Assembly: GCA_036365515.1 (NCBI GenBank)
Contig: CM070877.1
Span: 89,413,522 to 89,477,521 of the forward strand
Length of the DNA: 64,000 nucleotides
Reading direction: 5' to 3'
DNA from: Torymus aiolomorphi
Taxonomy: Eukaryota > Arthropoda > Insecta > Hymenoptera > Torymidae
A program made the position numbers and the translations under genes. The notes beneath the pieces were generated by a model that saw only the letters and a program-made list of their open reading frames with translations, was not told the DNA's origin and searched no databases. Shown one piece after another: positions 33,871-46,000 of the stretch (position 1 is the stretch's first letter; every line of letters begins with the position of its first letter).

Positions 33871-34840
33871 CGCTTTATCTCCGGTTCTACGCGGTCGATT
33901 TTAATCGGACAGGGCTCATTTTTTTGTTTTTTTATTCCAAATTCGGGAAGAAAATAATTTTTTATGATTCACTGATTGGTTTTGTTTTATGTCGAATTTT
34001 TGATTTTCAAAAAATTTATTTTTGAATTTTTTTAATGATTGGATTTAAATTTTTGAGTTGGATATGTAGCATTCGAAAGAGCATGAAAAAATCTATATTT
34101 AAGAAAAAAAAATTCTCTAGCTATCACGGTTCTTTTGTTATTAACAAAAACGTTTTTTTTAAAAGTTTATAACTCCCAAACTAAACGGTCAATTTTTTCG
34201 AGAAAAATCATGATAATGCAGAATATAAATAACCATAATCTGCAAAAATTTGATTCGATTCTTTTGGTTAGTTTTTGAGAAAAAAATTGAAAAATGAAAA
34301 AAATGAGTTTTTTATGTCCAACGATTACGGGAGTAAAATTGACTTAATCGCTTCAAAATTTCTTTTAGACGTAGATTTTGGATAGTTCTCGGTCAAGTTC
34401 GTTGGGCAAAATGATTGGTCCATAAATTTCAGAGATATTTGAGGTTAAAATTTTTTTAACCTTTTCTTCAAATCGTAATTTCTCGAGAACGGCTTTATGT
34501 ATCTGAGTCGGATGGGAAGCATTTGAATGAGAATTAAAATACCTATATTTTCCAAAAAAAATAATTTTTCTAGCTATCACGGTTCTTTTGTTATTAAAAG
34601 AAACGTAAACATTGAAAAATGAAAAAAAAATGAGTTTTGTATGTCCAACGATTACTGGAGTAAAATTGACTTAATTGCTTCAAAATTCTTTGTAGAGGTA
34701 GATTTTGAATAGCTTTCGGCTGAGTTCTTTGCGCAAAATGATTGGTCCATAAATTTCAGAGATATTTGAGGTTAAGATTTTTTTAATTTTTTTCCAAATC
34801 GTAATTTCTCGAGAACAGCTTGATGAATCAGCTACAGAGT
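33869..34840. repeat. Dispersed repeat with internal duplication
   Basis: The block agctatcacggttcttttgt ... atgtccaacgattac-gg-agtaaaattgactta ... gatattt-gaggtta occurs at about 34126-34490 and again at about 34567-34830, a tandem duplication with a ~440-bp step. The same block order, starting after a (TG)n tract with gctcattttttt and tctatgtccaacgattacgg, recurs at 55380-55990. No protein. Confidence 0.7.
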
Positions 34841-34937
34841 GATAGACAATTTTGTGTGTGATATAGATATTATGTATGTGAATTTTTATCAAGATGTAAA
34901 ACCAAGAGAACATTGCTCTAAGTTTCACAATAATATA

Positions 34938-35090
34938 CCCTTTTGCAAAGTTTCAAGTCAAAATATTAATTCGTTTTTGCGCAAACTTTGAACAAAATTT
35001 TGACATAACGCTTCGTCCACCCCGAAATTTTGTTCAAAGTTTATGCAAAAACAAATTGATATTTTGACTTCAAATTTGGCAGGAAGGTAG
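34938..35090. repeat. Short inverted repeat
   Basis: AGTTTCAAGTCAAAATATTA ... GCGCAAACTTTGAACAAAATTTT near 34948-35000 is mirrored by AAATTTTGTTCAAAGTTTAT ... GATATTTTGACTTCAAATTT near 35025-35080, with a ~25-bp loop. Confidence 0.75.
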
Positions 35091-36039
35091 AATATTGTGA
35101 AACTTACAAGGAAAGTACCCGAACTGTCAAATTCAAAAAAATTCCAAACCCATATTAAAAAGTAGACCTCCATGCGAGATTCACGAAACCATTTTTTTAT
35201 CGGCTGAGAAGCGCTTTATAAGGGTTAAAATCACCCCTAAAGTTTACCCCCAAGAAACGTTTTTTTTATATATCTCGGCTTCTACTTAACTTTTTTTAAC
35301 GAAACAAAATGGAAAGAGTTTCTTATTAAAAAGTCAAGAAATCCGTGGTAGTATGAACATTAAGGGTTACATCTCTTATTTTTTAGAGGGTGAAATTGTA
35401 TTTTTTTAAGAATAATTTTTGTTGTGAGAATTCATAAAATAATTAAAAATAGGTCAAAACATTATTTTTACCAACTACAATAAATAACAGTTGGTGTGTT
35501 TGGGCATTCTTCGCGAACAACCCCTTAAGAGGTGGTAAACCACCCCTAACACAAATGAATTAGATATATTTTTTTGGCAATTATTTTTTTCCTTAAAATG
35601 GGTTCTTGAAGTCGTTAATCGGAATCCACAGTTAGATCCACAATAAAAATTTGAAAATAGTGAACTCAATATGGCGAAAAATTTTTTAGAAATATTTTAA
35701 ATTCCACGAAAAATAGTATGTAGACCCCTTAGCGGGAATTATATTATGTAAATAAATGTAAATTTATTTATCGTACGATAAACAAGCGTATGATAAAAAA
35801 ATAATAAATAATAGAATAACATAACAAAACATTTGTTACATTATTATACACTTATTTACATAATATAATTTCCGCTAGGGGGTCTACATACTATTTTTCG
35901 TGGAATTTAAAATATTTCTAAAAAATTTTTCGCCATATTGAATTCACTATTTTCAAATTTTTATTGTGGATCTAACTGTGGATTCAGATTAACGACTTCA
36001 AGAACCCATTTTAAGGAAAAAAATAATTGCCAAAAATAT

Positions 36040-36325
36040 ATATATATTCAGTCCCTGAGGAGGAGCCGGAGCGGGCTCGAAACGTTGGACAAGGTGGTGG
36101 TGGGGGGGGGCAGTCAGATCGTCCTTTGCTAACAAAGTTTTTTCCAGGTTTTAATTAAGTTTTCATTTCAGATTCTGCGGGGGTGATTATAAACAAGGGC
36201 AATCTAACTGCCATAAATATTAATTATTTTAAATTAATTTGTAAGACTGTAAGACCGATGGAAAAATTCTTATCAGTTGATAGTAAATTGCAGTCGACAT
36301 AAGTAATATTTTTAATGATCAAAAA
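36040..36325 (+). mobile_element. Insertion carrying a hammerhead-like motif
   Basis: Comparison with the uninterrupted left arm (tagatatatttttttggca near 35559) shows extra sequence between gccaaaaatatata and aaaaaaatatacctaattc. The AAAAATATA-like bases present at both borders suggest a target duplication of about 9-12 bp. The insert starts with a hammerhead-like motif and a G-rich tract (ggtggtgggggggggc), and holds no protein. It may be a small retroposon of the hammerhead-carrying type. Confidence 0.6.
36051..36090 (+). ncRNA. Hammerhead-ribozyme-like motif
   Basis: The order of elements matches a type I hammerhead. A stem I strand GTCC (36051-36054) is followed by the core CTGAGGA (36055-36061, consensus CUGANGA). 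Stem II pairs GAGCC (36063-36067) with GGCTC (36074-36078) around a 6-nt loop. GAAA (36079-36082) is followed by C and the candidate cleavage triplet GTT (36084-36086), and GGAC (36087-36090) closes stem I. Helix III is reduced to about two nucleotides with no loop, so activity might need dimerisation, as discussed for minimal hammerheads of Penelope-like elements. Activity is inference. Confidence 0.55.
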
Positions 36326-36889
36326 AATATACCTAATTCATTTGTGTTAGGGATGGTTTACCACCTCTTAAGGGGTTGTTTCGCCAAGAATGCCCAAAAA
36401 CACCAACTGTTATTTATTGTAGTTGGTAAAAATAATGTTTTGACCTATTTTTAATTATTTTATGAATTCTCACAACAAAAATTATTCTTGAAAAAACACA
36501 ATTTCACCCTCTAAAAAATAAGGGATGCAACCCTTAATGTTCATACTATCACGGATTTCTTGGCTTTTTAATAAGAAACTCTTCCCATTTTGTTTCGTTA
36601 AAAAAAGTTAAGTAGAAGCCGAGATATATCAAAAAAACGTTTCTTGGGGGTAAACTTTAGGGGTGATTTTAACCCTTATAAAGAGCTTCTCAGCCGATAA
36701 AAGATGACTGTATACAGTTATGAAAGTCAGCAGCGCTAATATTCGGCACGAGCGACGTCGTGACATATGCGGATCATTGAAACCACCAACGTCCACGCTC
36801 AGCATTTTTCAAATGCGAGCAAATTGACCCACTTATAAGGCGGCTACGTTTAAGTAATCTTTTGTGAAATTTCGTATTTAAAAATTATA

Positions 36890-38390
36890 AGTGTAACGAG
36901 GATGATATTCCTCGTTACTAACTTTTCTTCGTATCAGGATAGGCTAGGTGACGAGGACGTTATTCCTTATCACTAACCTCTATTTACCCGCCTCCGGTTA
37001 GGCTAGGTACACGCGTTAGCTCCTTCTAGTCTCTACTTGAGCGCGCGCGCAAGCCGCTACATGTAAGCCCGCTTTGTCCACGAACATGCGCGCGCGCGCT
37101 CAAACCGCGACATGCAAACCCGCCTTGTCTACGAATGTGCGCACACGCGCGCACATTAGTCCATGACCGTCGCGCTGTTACATCGACGCGCGCAACGGCG
37201 GCTCATGCGCCGCCACACCGGCGCGCACACCTTCACACGAGGCAGACACCTATATAAGCTGCGCCCACATTGTAGTCAGGGGGATAGTGACCGACCGTCC
37301 TCCTAGGCTGACTAGCCTAACCTGCAGGCCTTCCTTTCGTGTGCTCACGTGGGAATTATTGACCTACCGACCTCCCAACGTTACTGCCTGACGCACCGGA
37401 ATCTTACCTCCGCGGTGGACGTGAACAATCGTACTAATCTTTGGACAGCTGGAACACACCCTGTCGCTACCGTCGTGAGCGCACGAGGTAGTCGCAGAGT
37501 GCGTTCCTGGAGACTTCCTGCGTTCCTGGTCACTTGGTCGACGTATGGGCACGTGACTAGAGAAACGTGAACAATCGGGCGAACTCCTGTACGTGGGAAA
37601 TTCACACCGTCGCTGCCGCCGTAAGCTCACGAGGTAGTTGTAGAGTGAGCTCCGGAACCCGAGCTTCCCCTAATCGACGTGAGCGCATGAGATTAGAGGA
37701 ACACGGAACGACTGCTCCTTGCATCTGGAACCGAAACACCCTGGGTTGCTACCGTCATGAACCCACGAGGTAGTCGCAGAGGGTGTTCCTGGAATCGTCC
37801 CTTGCTTAATCGATGTGAGCGTACGTCATTAGAGGAACACGGAATCGTAAGAGCAGGGAAACAAGTGGAACGAGCGGAACTACTGCCGCTGTGAGCACAC
37901 GCTGTAGATAGCGTCGCAAGTTCGTGATGAGGATACTCGCTAACCTTGTGAGCACACGTGTCTAGTGGGTTTCCTCGACTGTTGGATACGGGAACAGAAA
38001 CGTTCAGATGTACTGCACCGGCGTAGAATTCTCCCGTCCAACGCGACCGTTACGTTCTACACTGAATCCAAGCGAACTCCTTGCGTGCGCGTCGAGTGTT
38101 AGCCCTCCTGTGAAAGGTCGCTGCGGTCAAATTAGGTTATAAGTTACGCGGGCTCGGGAGCGTGCCGTAGTAAGTGTATTTTCCTATTTTTATGTTCCAG
38201 GTGGCGAACTAGACCGGCGGCGGCCTTCTTCACCGATTATTATTATTATTATTATTATTATTATTGTTTTCTTTCACATTTTTATATCTTTGTTATTAGT
38301 TTAAGTGGTGAATAAACACCTTTATACTTTTTGCATATGATATGTTTGTTATGTTTATTTACCAGAGTAAGTACAAAAGGTAAGTACATG
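36890..38390 (+). repeat. LTR-like or promoter-like GC-rich block with TATA box
   Basis: It starts near TGTAACGAGGATGATATTCC with a similar block (taggtgacgaggacgttatt) shortly after. CpG-rich sequence follows with paired segments (gcgcgcgcgcaagccgctac / gcgcgcgctcaaaccgcgac), then CACCTATATAAGCTGCG near 37246-37262. A degenerate tandem of a 130-165-bp unit follows (words cacgaggtagtcgcagag near 37478, 37629, 37766; partial near 37890). An (ATT)n run lies near 38236-38265 and AATAAA near 38310. The order TATA, transcribed repeats, AATAAA suggests a solo LTR, but no second copy was found. The frames here are not gene-like. Confidence 0.4.
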
Positions 38391-38449
38391 TTTACATTAT
38401 AGATGATATATAATCCAGCAGAGGAATTGTTTTCCTGTTCGCTGGTCTG

Positions 38450-39625
38450 GTATTCTTAAATCTAACTTAACCTAAGATTCTAGATAGAAATATAAGTTTT
38501 GTAACAAAATATAATATAATATAACAAATGTGATTAAACTTTTCAATATAAAAATATCTCTTTTCAATATAAAAATATCTAGGTTGCTTTTATTTCTAAA
38601 TGTTTCTAAATTTTTTCTTTTACCCATTTCTTTAGCCTCCTTTTTTTACTATGTATGCTACTAATGGTCTTTAAATCGTTGGGTAAGCGATTGAATATCA
38701 TTATTGCTCTAATAAAACTGTTTTTAATGCTAATGGTTTTGAGCCTTTTAGGAATCTGGATACTTTTATTTATTGTAGTTTTATTGGAGCTAAGGTATAT
38801 TAACTTTAATTCATTGTAATGATAATCTAGTGGTTCATGCTCGAAAATTTTATCTAAGTACATAGGATTTTTATTAGTGATAAATTTATTTTTATTAACT
38901 ATTTTTAGTAATCTGATTTGTAGTCTTTTGAGCAAATTGATACTGTCCACATACGCACCTCCCCAGGTTATTATACCGTAGGAAATGACACTGTGGGAAA
39001 AGGCGTAGTATACCATCCGTAAGCAGTCAGTTGACATAATCTTCGTTAGTTTATAAAACATGAAAATGAGATATTTAGTTTCGTTGTACACGTAAACAAT
39101 GTGTTCGCCCCATCTCATGTTACTGTCAAAGACTATACCTAGATATTTGGTACTTTCTACTCTTTTAAGTTTTGTACTATTAATATTGATGTTTAAGTTT
39201 TTCGGAGTGCTATCACTTTGACTACCAAATTCCATATACACTGTTTTATCAGTGTTTAACGAGAGTTTATTCAGAGCTAACCATTTAGATATTTTTCGTA
39301 AAAAGTCATTCATTTTTTACTCTACTTCATGCCATGTTTTAGCTGTTGAAATAACAGCAGTATCATCAGCATACGATATGATTGTGTCTTCCGGCATGTC
39401 TAATAATAAGTCGTTGATATACAGTATAAATAGTAACGGTCCCAATATAGTACCCTGTGGGACTCCCGTTGTTACTGATTCAAATTGGCTGGTTTTGTTG
39501 TTTAATTTCACTCTTTGCTGTCTATTAGTGAGATAACTTTTTAATAGATTATAAGCATTTCCTCTTATTCCATAATTATACAATTTATCAAGTAGGATTT
39601 GATGATGTACAGTGATATATTTATT
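38450..39625 (-). pseudogene. LINE relic C (5'-truncated reverse transcriptase)
   Basis: The minus strand starts within RT (ILLDKLYNYGIRGNAYNLLK near 39570) and passes GVPQGTILGPLLFILYINDL near 39440 and the catalytic SYADDTAV near 39360. After a stop at about 39314 it continues with ISKWLALNKLSLNTDKTVYM near 39280 and a long C-terminal region to 38606 (KYLGIVFDSNMRW, VISYGIITWGG, RAIMIFNRLPNDLK). Endonuclease and RT fingers are absent. One stop at the junction is the only break in 325 codons, so decay is modest. The 3' region ends near a 20-bp tandem (cttttcaatataaaaatatc, 38540-38580). It is a jockey/CR1-like ORF2 by RT style, and different from relics A and B. Confidence 0.88.
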
Positions 39626-39639
39626 GTACTTTCATTTGC

Positions 39640-40260
39640 CACCTGATACTCCTTATTCCCCTTCATCTGAATCCTGGTGAACTCCTGAGCTTCCGGCACG
39701 GGGCGGGGCGACCATTACATAAGCATAAATTGTAAGAAATCTTTAAACTAATTTGGAAATTGAGTTACACAGTTAGTCTGCTGAACTCAAATAATCTGAC
39801 CGCCTCAACTTTGCTCACGAGTACCGTCCTCATCAGTCAATCAGTTCAGCCATCTGTGCCATGGCCAGCGCGATGCCACCGGGTGCCGCCCCATTGCCGC
39901 TTGTTACTCGCGAGGCGTTATCCGCGACTTTTTATACATGCTCTCTACTACAGCTTTGTTACGCTCTTACCTTACGCTTGCGGCAGTCTATTCTCGATGG
40001 ACGCACCACGCGTGGCTCCTTCATATGCCGTTCTGGTGGATCGAGGCAATCCGGAATTCATGCAAAATACCTTCCGTCGACGGTTGCGCGTAACATGGTC
40101 GTCCTCCCGCACACGCACGAAGTCCGGGTATCGAATGAGGTAAGGTGTAGAACGATAATGTTTATTCTGATAGTGCAACGTACATCAAGTGATGCTACTG
40201 CACTGTCACGTGTATAAGAGTTAATAAACAGATCTTAACTCGCTCCACTCCCCGGCGGCG
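39640..40260 (+). other. Probable LTR and leader of the 40-kb gypsy-type element
   Basis: No protein recognised. A CpG-containing stretch is followed by gttaataaacagatctt (AATAAA-like, about 40219) and then by the gag frame. The position and the polyadenylation-like signal fit the R/U5 end of a 5' LTR. The 3' partner is absent because the element is cut off at 42.8 kb. Confidence 0.4.
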
Positions 40261-40270
40261 TAGGAAGATA

Positions 40271-42760
40271 GTGGTCCCCGAAATCTCGAGTTCCGATTCA
40301 GAGGAGGAACTTCTGCCATTGTCCTCGAGTAGGCTGCGGGCTGATTTTTGCGACTTGAGCCCGCAAAGCGATGATTGGAGAGGAAGGTATGTGACCTCTT
40401 GTAATCGACGAAGTCAAGGCGATGAGTCACATGTGAGGCAACAGAGGTCCCGGCGAGATAACTACCCAGAAAGTTCACCGGCACTTCGAGATAACAGCTT
40501 GCATGTGATAAAAACCCTGAAGAGTTGGGGATTGAGGTACTCGGATGATGACAAGGACTCACCAGAGTAGTTTTTATCACGGCTAAAGGCGTGCAAACGC
40601 GCCACTGGAGTTTGTGACGAGCGGCTGCTACCATGTCTCGCGAGCGTCATAATCAAAGAAGCAGGTGATTGGTATGACTTCTATCAGGAAAACATGAAGC
40701 TGTAGGACTTTGCGACGTTTGGAAAGGCCTTTACACGCCAATTTATTGGCGAGCTACACGAGGATGACGTCATGGAGGAATTGAGGGCATGCTATCAAGG
40801 ATTAAAGGAGAAGGTGTCGTGTTTTTTAACGAAGTCCAGGAGAATTATTGCTCACCTTAAGAGACCTCCCTCAATAAGGGAACAATTGAACTTGGCGTTC
40901 TCCCATTTGCGTTCAGAGTATCAAGACTATCTGTGGGATAAAAAGTTAGATAGCTTCGAGGCAATCGGGAGATTTGAGAGGGAGTTCGAGAGACGGGAAG
41001 CAATTAAGGAGAGATACCACTCTCCACCTCGGCGAGACAAATCGAGGATTTCAGGTACAATGTATAGTGGATCACATCGCAGTGGACATAAAGCAGCTGC
41101 AATGGAAGAGTCTTCCAGCAGAGGGGACAGCAGCCAACCAGAGAGGGGAAAGAGCAAGAAGAAAAATAAAAAGAACCGAACAAAGTTAATGAAAGGAGAA
41201 GTGGCAACATTTAATAACCCTGACACCCTCGGACAGTTCAACGGGAAGGGGAGCTCACTCCATCCAACTCGGATACCAAATAGTTCACCACCTAGAGGAA
41301 AGGCTCAGGTCAGCGAAACAACGAAGCAGGTTGGGTTTACTAGCCAACCGGCGCCGTACGTGCATCAACGGAGAACACACCAATCGTGGCAGGGGGATCG
41401 AGTTTTGTAGGTCTATGCTCCATTTTCCAACTTGTACGTCATCGAGCAGCAGAGGGCCCAAAGCGAGCTTGCTATTCATGCGAGCAAAAAGGTCACTTTG
41501 CTCGTGACGGCACAACAAGGCAAGGGAAGTAGTGCCACGGGTGTAGCAGGAGGGGGGTAACACTAAAGGAGTGCTCTAACTACCGTCACATTGACGCAGC
41601 TTTGGGAAACGGGCCCGCCAGTGCGCAATAGAGGCCTGCGTTCTGAGCAGGAGTACCTGGAACCCAAGGCGCAGCAGTAGAGTTAAAGGTGGCCGTCGAC
41701 GATGTGGAGTCGGGGTCGAGTGGGGGTAAACCTCGAGTAGAGAGTACACCGAAATCGGGTGCGACGGTTTCGCGTACAAATTGGTCTTGTGTTACGGCTC
41801 TAGTAGAGAGTACATCGAAACCGGGTGCGACGGTTTCGAGTACAAATCAGTCTTGTGTTACGACTCGAGGAGAAAGTACATTGAAACCGGGTGCGACGGG
41901 TTCGAGTACGAATGAGCTTTGTGTTATGGCTCGAGGAGAGGGTGAGAAGAAACCTGGTATAACGATTTCGAGTGAGCCTTATGTTACTGGTCAAGTTGTG
42001 GAGGAGGAAGGAAATTGTGTAACAATCTCAAGTGAGGAGGAGCCTGGTGCAAAGGCTCGAGTGAAAGAGGGCGGAGAAAGCACGTCAAAGATGACAGAGC
42101 AGGAGTCATCGAGGACACTTGTGCGGGAAGAAAAGGGTCAGCATTCGGACCCTATTCTACCAGAGAAGAAGAAATCTTGGATCAGTTGGCAGCCATCCAG
42201 CAGCGAGGACGATAACGAATCCGAGAGTGGTAGGGACGATGGATTGAGGAAGAGTAAAGAAATGGTATTAGAAGTGTCTCTAGAAGCTTGGAACCTTCCG
42301 GGCCCAGAGAAAGAACGTGACCGAGCGATGTTATCACAAATCTAACAAGCCATCGACATCATGTTGGGAGCAGCATCAGCGACTACAGAAGCCGAATCGT
42401 CGGCGCGAAGAACACCAAACCTGCCATCTCCTGCAGGAGAGCAGTAGGGGCCGAGTGGGGGTATTTCAGGTTTAGGTATGGGGGAGGACGCTATTCCGGA
42501 GAATAGCGTAAAACTGAAGGAGTTGGTGGGACTCGAGGACGTGGTGGAGGCTGCAGCACTGGATAACAGAAACTTTATACTAGTCATGGTCGGAGGTGAA
42601 CCGTATCTCGCACTGTTAGACCCTGGTGCTACAATATCTTTAGTGGGCTCACGACTTTTAAATAAATATCGAGATCGCCTACGAGAATCGAGTAAACAGG
42701 TGAAGGGGGTGTCGGGAGTACCCATAAAAGTCCAGAGTAATTTACGCACCCTATCGAAAA
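40271..42760 (+). pseudogene. gag: Ty3/gypsy-type gag and protease relic, truncated
   Basis: Plus-strand pieces lie in order. An acidic/serine N-terminus (40271-40570) comes first. A Retrotrans_gag region follows (CYQGLKEKVSCFLTKSRRII, PSIREQLNLAFSHLRSEYQD; 40772-41000) with a basic tail. A CCHC-type knuckle (CYSCEQKGHFARDG, about 41470-41515) has lost its last cysteine. A linker at 41689-42345 contains four degenerate ~25-residue repeats (KPGATVSSTNQSCVT-type). A retropepsin follows at 42478-42760 (YLALLDPGATISLVG near 42605). Stops separate the pieces. Nothing of RT onward exists: homology ends at about 42760, where short palindromes and then a satellite begin. Confidence 0.8.
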
Positions 42761-42763
42761 TAT

Positions 42764-42835
42764 CCAGCTGTGATTACAGCTGTAATTACAGCTGAAACCA
42801 CAGCTGTGATTACAGCTGTAATCACAGGTGTAATT
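42764..42835. repeat. Palindromic AGCTGTGATTACAGCTGTAAT repeats
   Basis: Self-complementary words CAGCTGTGATTACAGCTG and CAGCTGTAATTACAGCTG follow one another. They sit exactly at the point where the gypsy protease stops, and may be the break junction or the end of another element. Confidence 0.8.
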
Positions 42836-43039
42836 ACACGTCAATTTCACATCTGACCAAGATAAATAGTTTTTCACATGCGAAATTGATTTTTATAATT
42901 TACTTTTGGTAAAGAATCATATTACAAAATTTATTTTCATATTATCAGATAAAAAAGATATTTCCATACAAAATAACCTACATCGAATCCACATGAAATC
43001 CACTTAAAAAAAATTTTAAATCATCGTTCCGGTACCCCG

Positions 43040-46000
43040 GGGGTTCAGGAGGAGGAGGGCGTTGATCTCGAATCTAACCTCCAAAATTCAGAATGTTGGT
43101 CCGAAGATGGTCGACGCAAAATGGCGGCCTTACGGGTTCACCACCCGCAAGAGGCTGGAAATCGGAACCCTGGGGTTTTGGGGGGAGCCGATCTTGAATC
43201 TAACCTTGAAAACTAAAAATTGCCGATCCAAGATGGCGGCCTTCCGGGTCTACCACCCGCAAGTGGCTGGATATTGGAATCCAGGGGTTTTCCGGGGCGC
43301 TGATCTCGAGTGTAACCTCGATAATATAAAATGGTAGACACAAGATGGCGGCCTTACGGGTCTATACCACCCGCAAGTGGCTGGAAATCGGAAACCGGGG
43401 GTTTTGGAGGACGCTGATCTCGAATCTAACCTCTAAAACTTAAAATGGTGAGCCCAAGATGGCGGGCTTCCGGGTCTACCATACGCAAGTGACTGGAAAT
43501 CGGAACGCGGGGGTGGCGCTGATCTCGAATCTAATCTCGAAATCACGAACATTTAAAACCGCGTACCCAAGATGGCGGAATTGCGGGTGTACCACCCTCA
43601 AGCGGTGAAATCGGAAGCAGGGGGTTTAGTGGGGCGCTGATCTCATATATAAACTCCAAAACTTGAAATAGTGTACCTAAGATGGCGGACTTCCGGGTCT
43701 ACCACGCGCAATTAAGTTGTTGACATCAGACATCGGGAGTTGTGCGGGGCGCTGATCTCGATCCAACCTCGAAAAATAGAAATGTCCGACGGAAGTTGGC
43801 GCCCTTGTGGGTCTACCACCCGAAAGAGACTGAAAATTGGAATCCGGGGGTTTCAACGGTCGCTGATCTCGAATCTAACCTCGAAAACTTAAAATGGCGG
43901 AACCAAGATGGTGAACGTCCTGGTCTACCACCCGCAAGTGGAATAAATCGGAACTCGGAGGTTTTGTGAGAGACTGATTTCGAATCCAACCGCGAAAAAT
44001 CAAAATGGTGGACCCAAGATGGCGGTCTTACCGGTCTACCATCCGCAAGTGGCTGGAAATCGGAATCCGGGAGTTTTAAGGGGCGCTAATCTCGAATATA
44101 ACCTCGAAATATCAAAATAGCGGACCGAAGATGTCGGACTTCCGGGTCTACCATTCGCAAGTTGCTGAAAACCGGAACCCGGGGGTAACGCTGATCTCGA
44201 ATCTAACCTCGAACATCTAAAATAGCGTACCCAAGATAGCGGAATTGCGGGTCTACCACGCGCAAGTGGTGAAATCGGAAGCCGGTGGTTTTGTGCGGCG
44301 CTGATCTCGAGTGTAACCTAGAAAACTTAAAATGGCGGACCCAAGATGACGGCCTTCCGGGTCTACCACCCGCAAGTGGCTGGAAATCGGAATCCGGTAG
44401 TGCGGCGCTGATCTCGAATCTAACCTCGGAAACTTAAAATGGCGGAACCAAGATGGTAGACTTGCTGGTCTAACACCCGCAAGTGGCTGGGAATATGAAC
44501 CCAGGGGTTTATGGAGTAGCTAATCTCGAATATAAGCTCGAAATATCAAAATACCGGATCGAAGATGTCGGACTTCCGGGTCTACCACTCGCAAGTGGCT
44601 GGAAATCGGAACCCGGGGTGGCGCTGATCACGAATCTAACCTCGAACATTTAAAATAGCGTACCCAAGATAGCGGAATTGCGGGTGTACCACCCTCAAGC
44701 GGTGAAATCGGAAGCAGGGGGTTTAGTGGGGCGCTGATCTCATATATAAACTCCAAAACTTGAAATAGTGTACCTAAGATGGCGGACTTCCGGGTCTACC
44801 ACGCGCAATTAAGTTGTTGACATCAGACATCGGGAGTTGTGCGGGGCGCTGATCTCGATCCTACCTCGAAAAATAGAAATGTCCGACGGAAATTGGCGCC
44901 CTTGTGGGTCTACCACCCGAAAGAGACTGAAAATTGGAATCCGGGGGTTTCAACGGTCGCTGATCTCGAATCTAACCTCGAAAACTTAAAATGGCGGAAC
45001 CAAGATGGTGAACGTCCTGGTCTACCACCCGCAAGTGGAATAAATCGGAACTCGGGGGTTTTGTGAGAGGCTGATTTCGAATCCAACCGCGAAAAATCAA
45101 AATGGTGGACCCAAGATGGCGGTCTTACCGGTCTACCATCCGCAAGTGGCTGGAAATCGGAATCCGGGAGTTTTAAGGGGCGCTAATCTCGAATATAACC
45201 TCGAAATATCAAAATAGCGGACCGAAGATGTCGGACTTCCGGGTCTACCATTCGCAAGTTGCTGAAAACCGGAACCCGGGGGTAACGCTGATCTCGAATC
45301 TAACCTCGAACATTTAAAATAGCGTACCCAAGATAGCGGAATTGCGGGTCTACCACGCGCAAGTGGTGAAATCGGAAGCCGGTGGTTTTGTGCGGCGCTG
45401 ATCTCGAGTGTAACCTAGAAAACTTAAAATGGCGGACCCAAGATGACGGCCTTCCGGGTCTACCACCCGCAAGTGGCTGGAAATCGGAATCCGGTAGTGC
45501 GGCGCTGATCTCGAATCTAACCTCGGAAACTTAAAATGGCGGAACCAAGATGGTAGACTTGCTGGTATAACACCCGCAAGTGGCTGGGAATATGAACCCA
45601 GGGGTTTATGGAGTAGCTAATCTCGAATATAAGCTCGAAATATCAAAATACCGGATCGAAGATGTCGGACTTCCGGGTCTACCACTCGCAAGTTGCTGGA
45701 AATCGGAACCCGGGGTGGCGCTGATCACGAATCTAACCTCGAACATTTAAAATAGCGTACCCAAGATAGCGGAATTGCCGGTCTACCACGCGCAAGTGGT
45801 GAAATCGGAAGCCGGTGGTTTTGTGCGGCGCTGATCTCGAGTGTAACCTAGAAAACTTATAATGGCGGATCCAAGATGACGGCCCTATGGGTCTACCATC
45901 CGCAAGTTGCTGGAAATCGGAATCCGGGAGTTTTAAGGGGCGCTGATATCGAATCTAACCTCGGAAACTTAAAATGGCGTACCTGAGATGGCGGTCTTTC

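Larger units (their letters stand above)
35185..36712. mobile_element. Large foldback element (~530-bp arms) with an insertion in its right arm
   Basis: The left arm from TTATCGGCTGAGAAGCGCTT (about 35197) runs to about 35755. The right arm is its inverse from about 35850 to AAAGAGCTTCTCAGCCGATAA (about 36700). Pairing is nearly continuous by eye, including CGTGGAATTTAAAATATTTC, CCAACTGTTATTTATTGTAG and AAACTTTAGGGGTGATTTTAA. The loop near 35760-35850 is AT-rich. The right arm is interrupted at about 36040-36325 by 285 bp absent from the left arm. The frames at 35475-35669 and 35938-36132 are the same arm read in each orientation. Confidence 0.88.

Noticed and set aside
33603..34025. Cysteine/valine-rich frame
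   Set aside because: Translation of the (TG)n microsatellite.
43742..45066. Duplicated small genes of 75 codons
   Set aside because: Identical frames 1,097 bp apart are the satellite's higher-order repeat.
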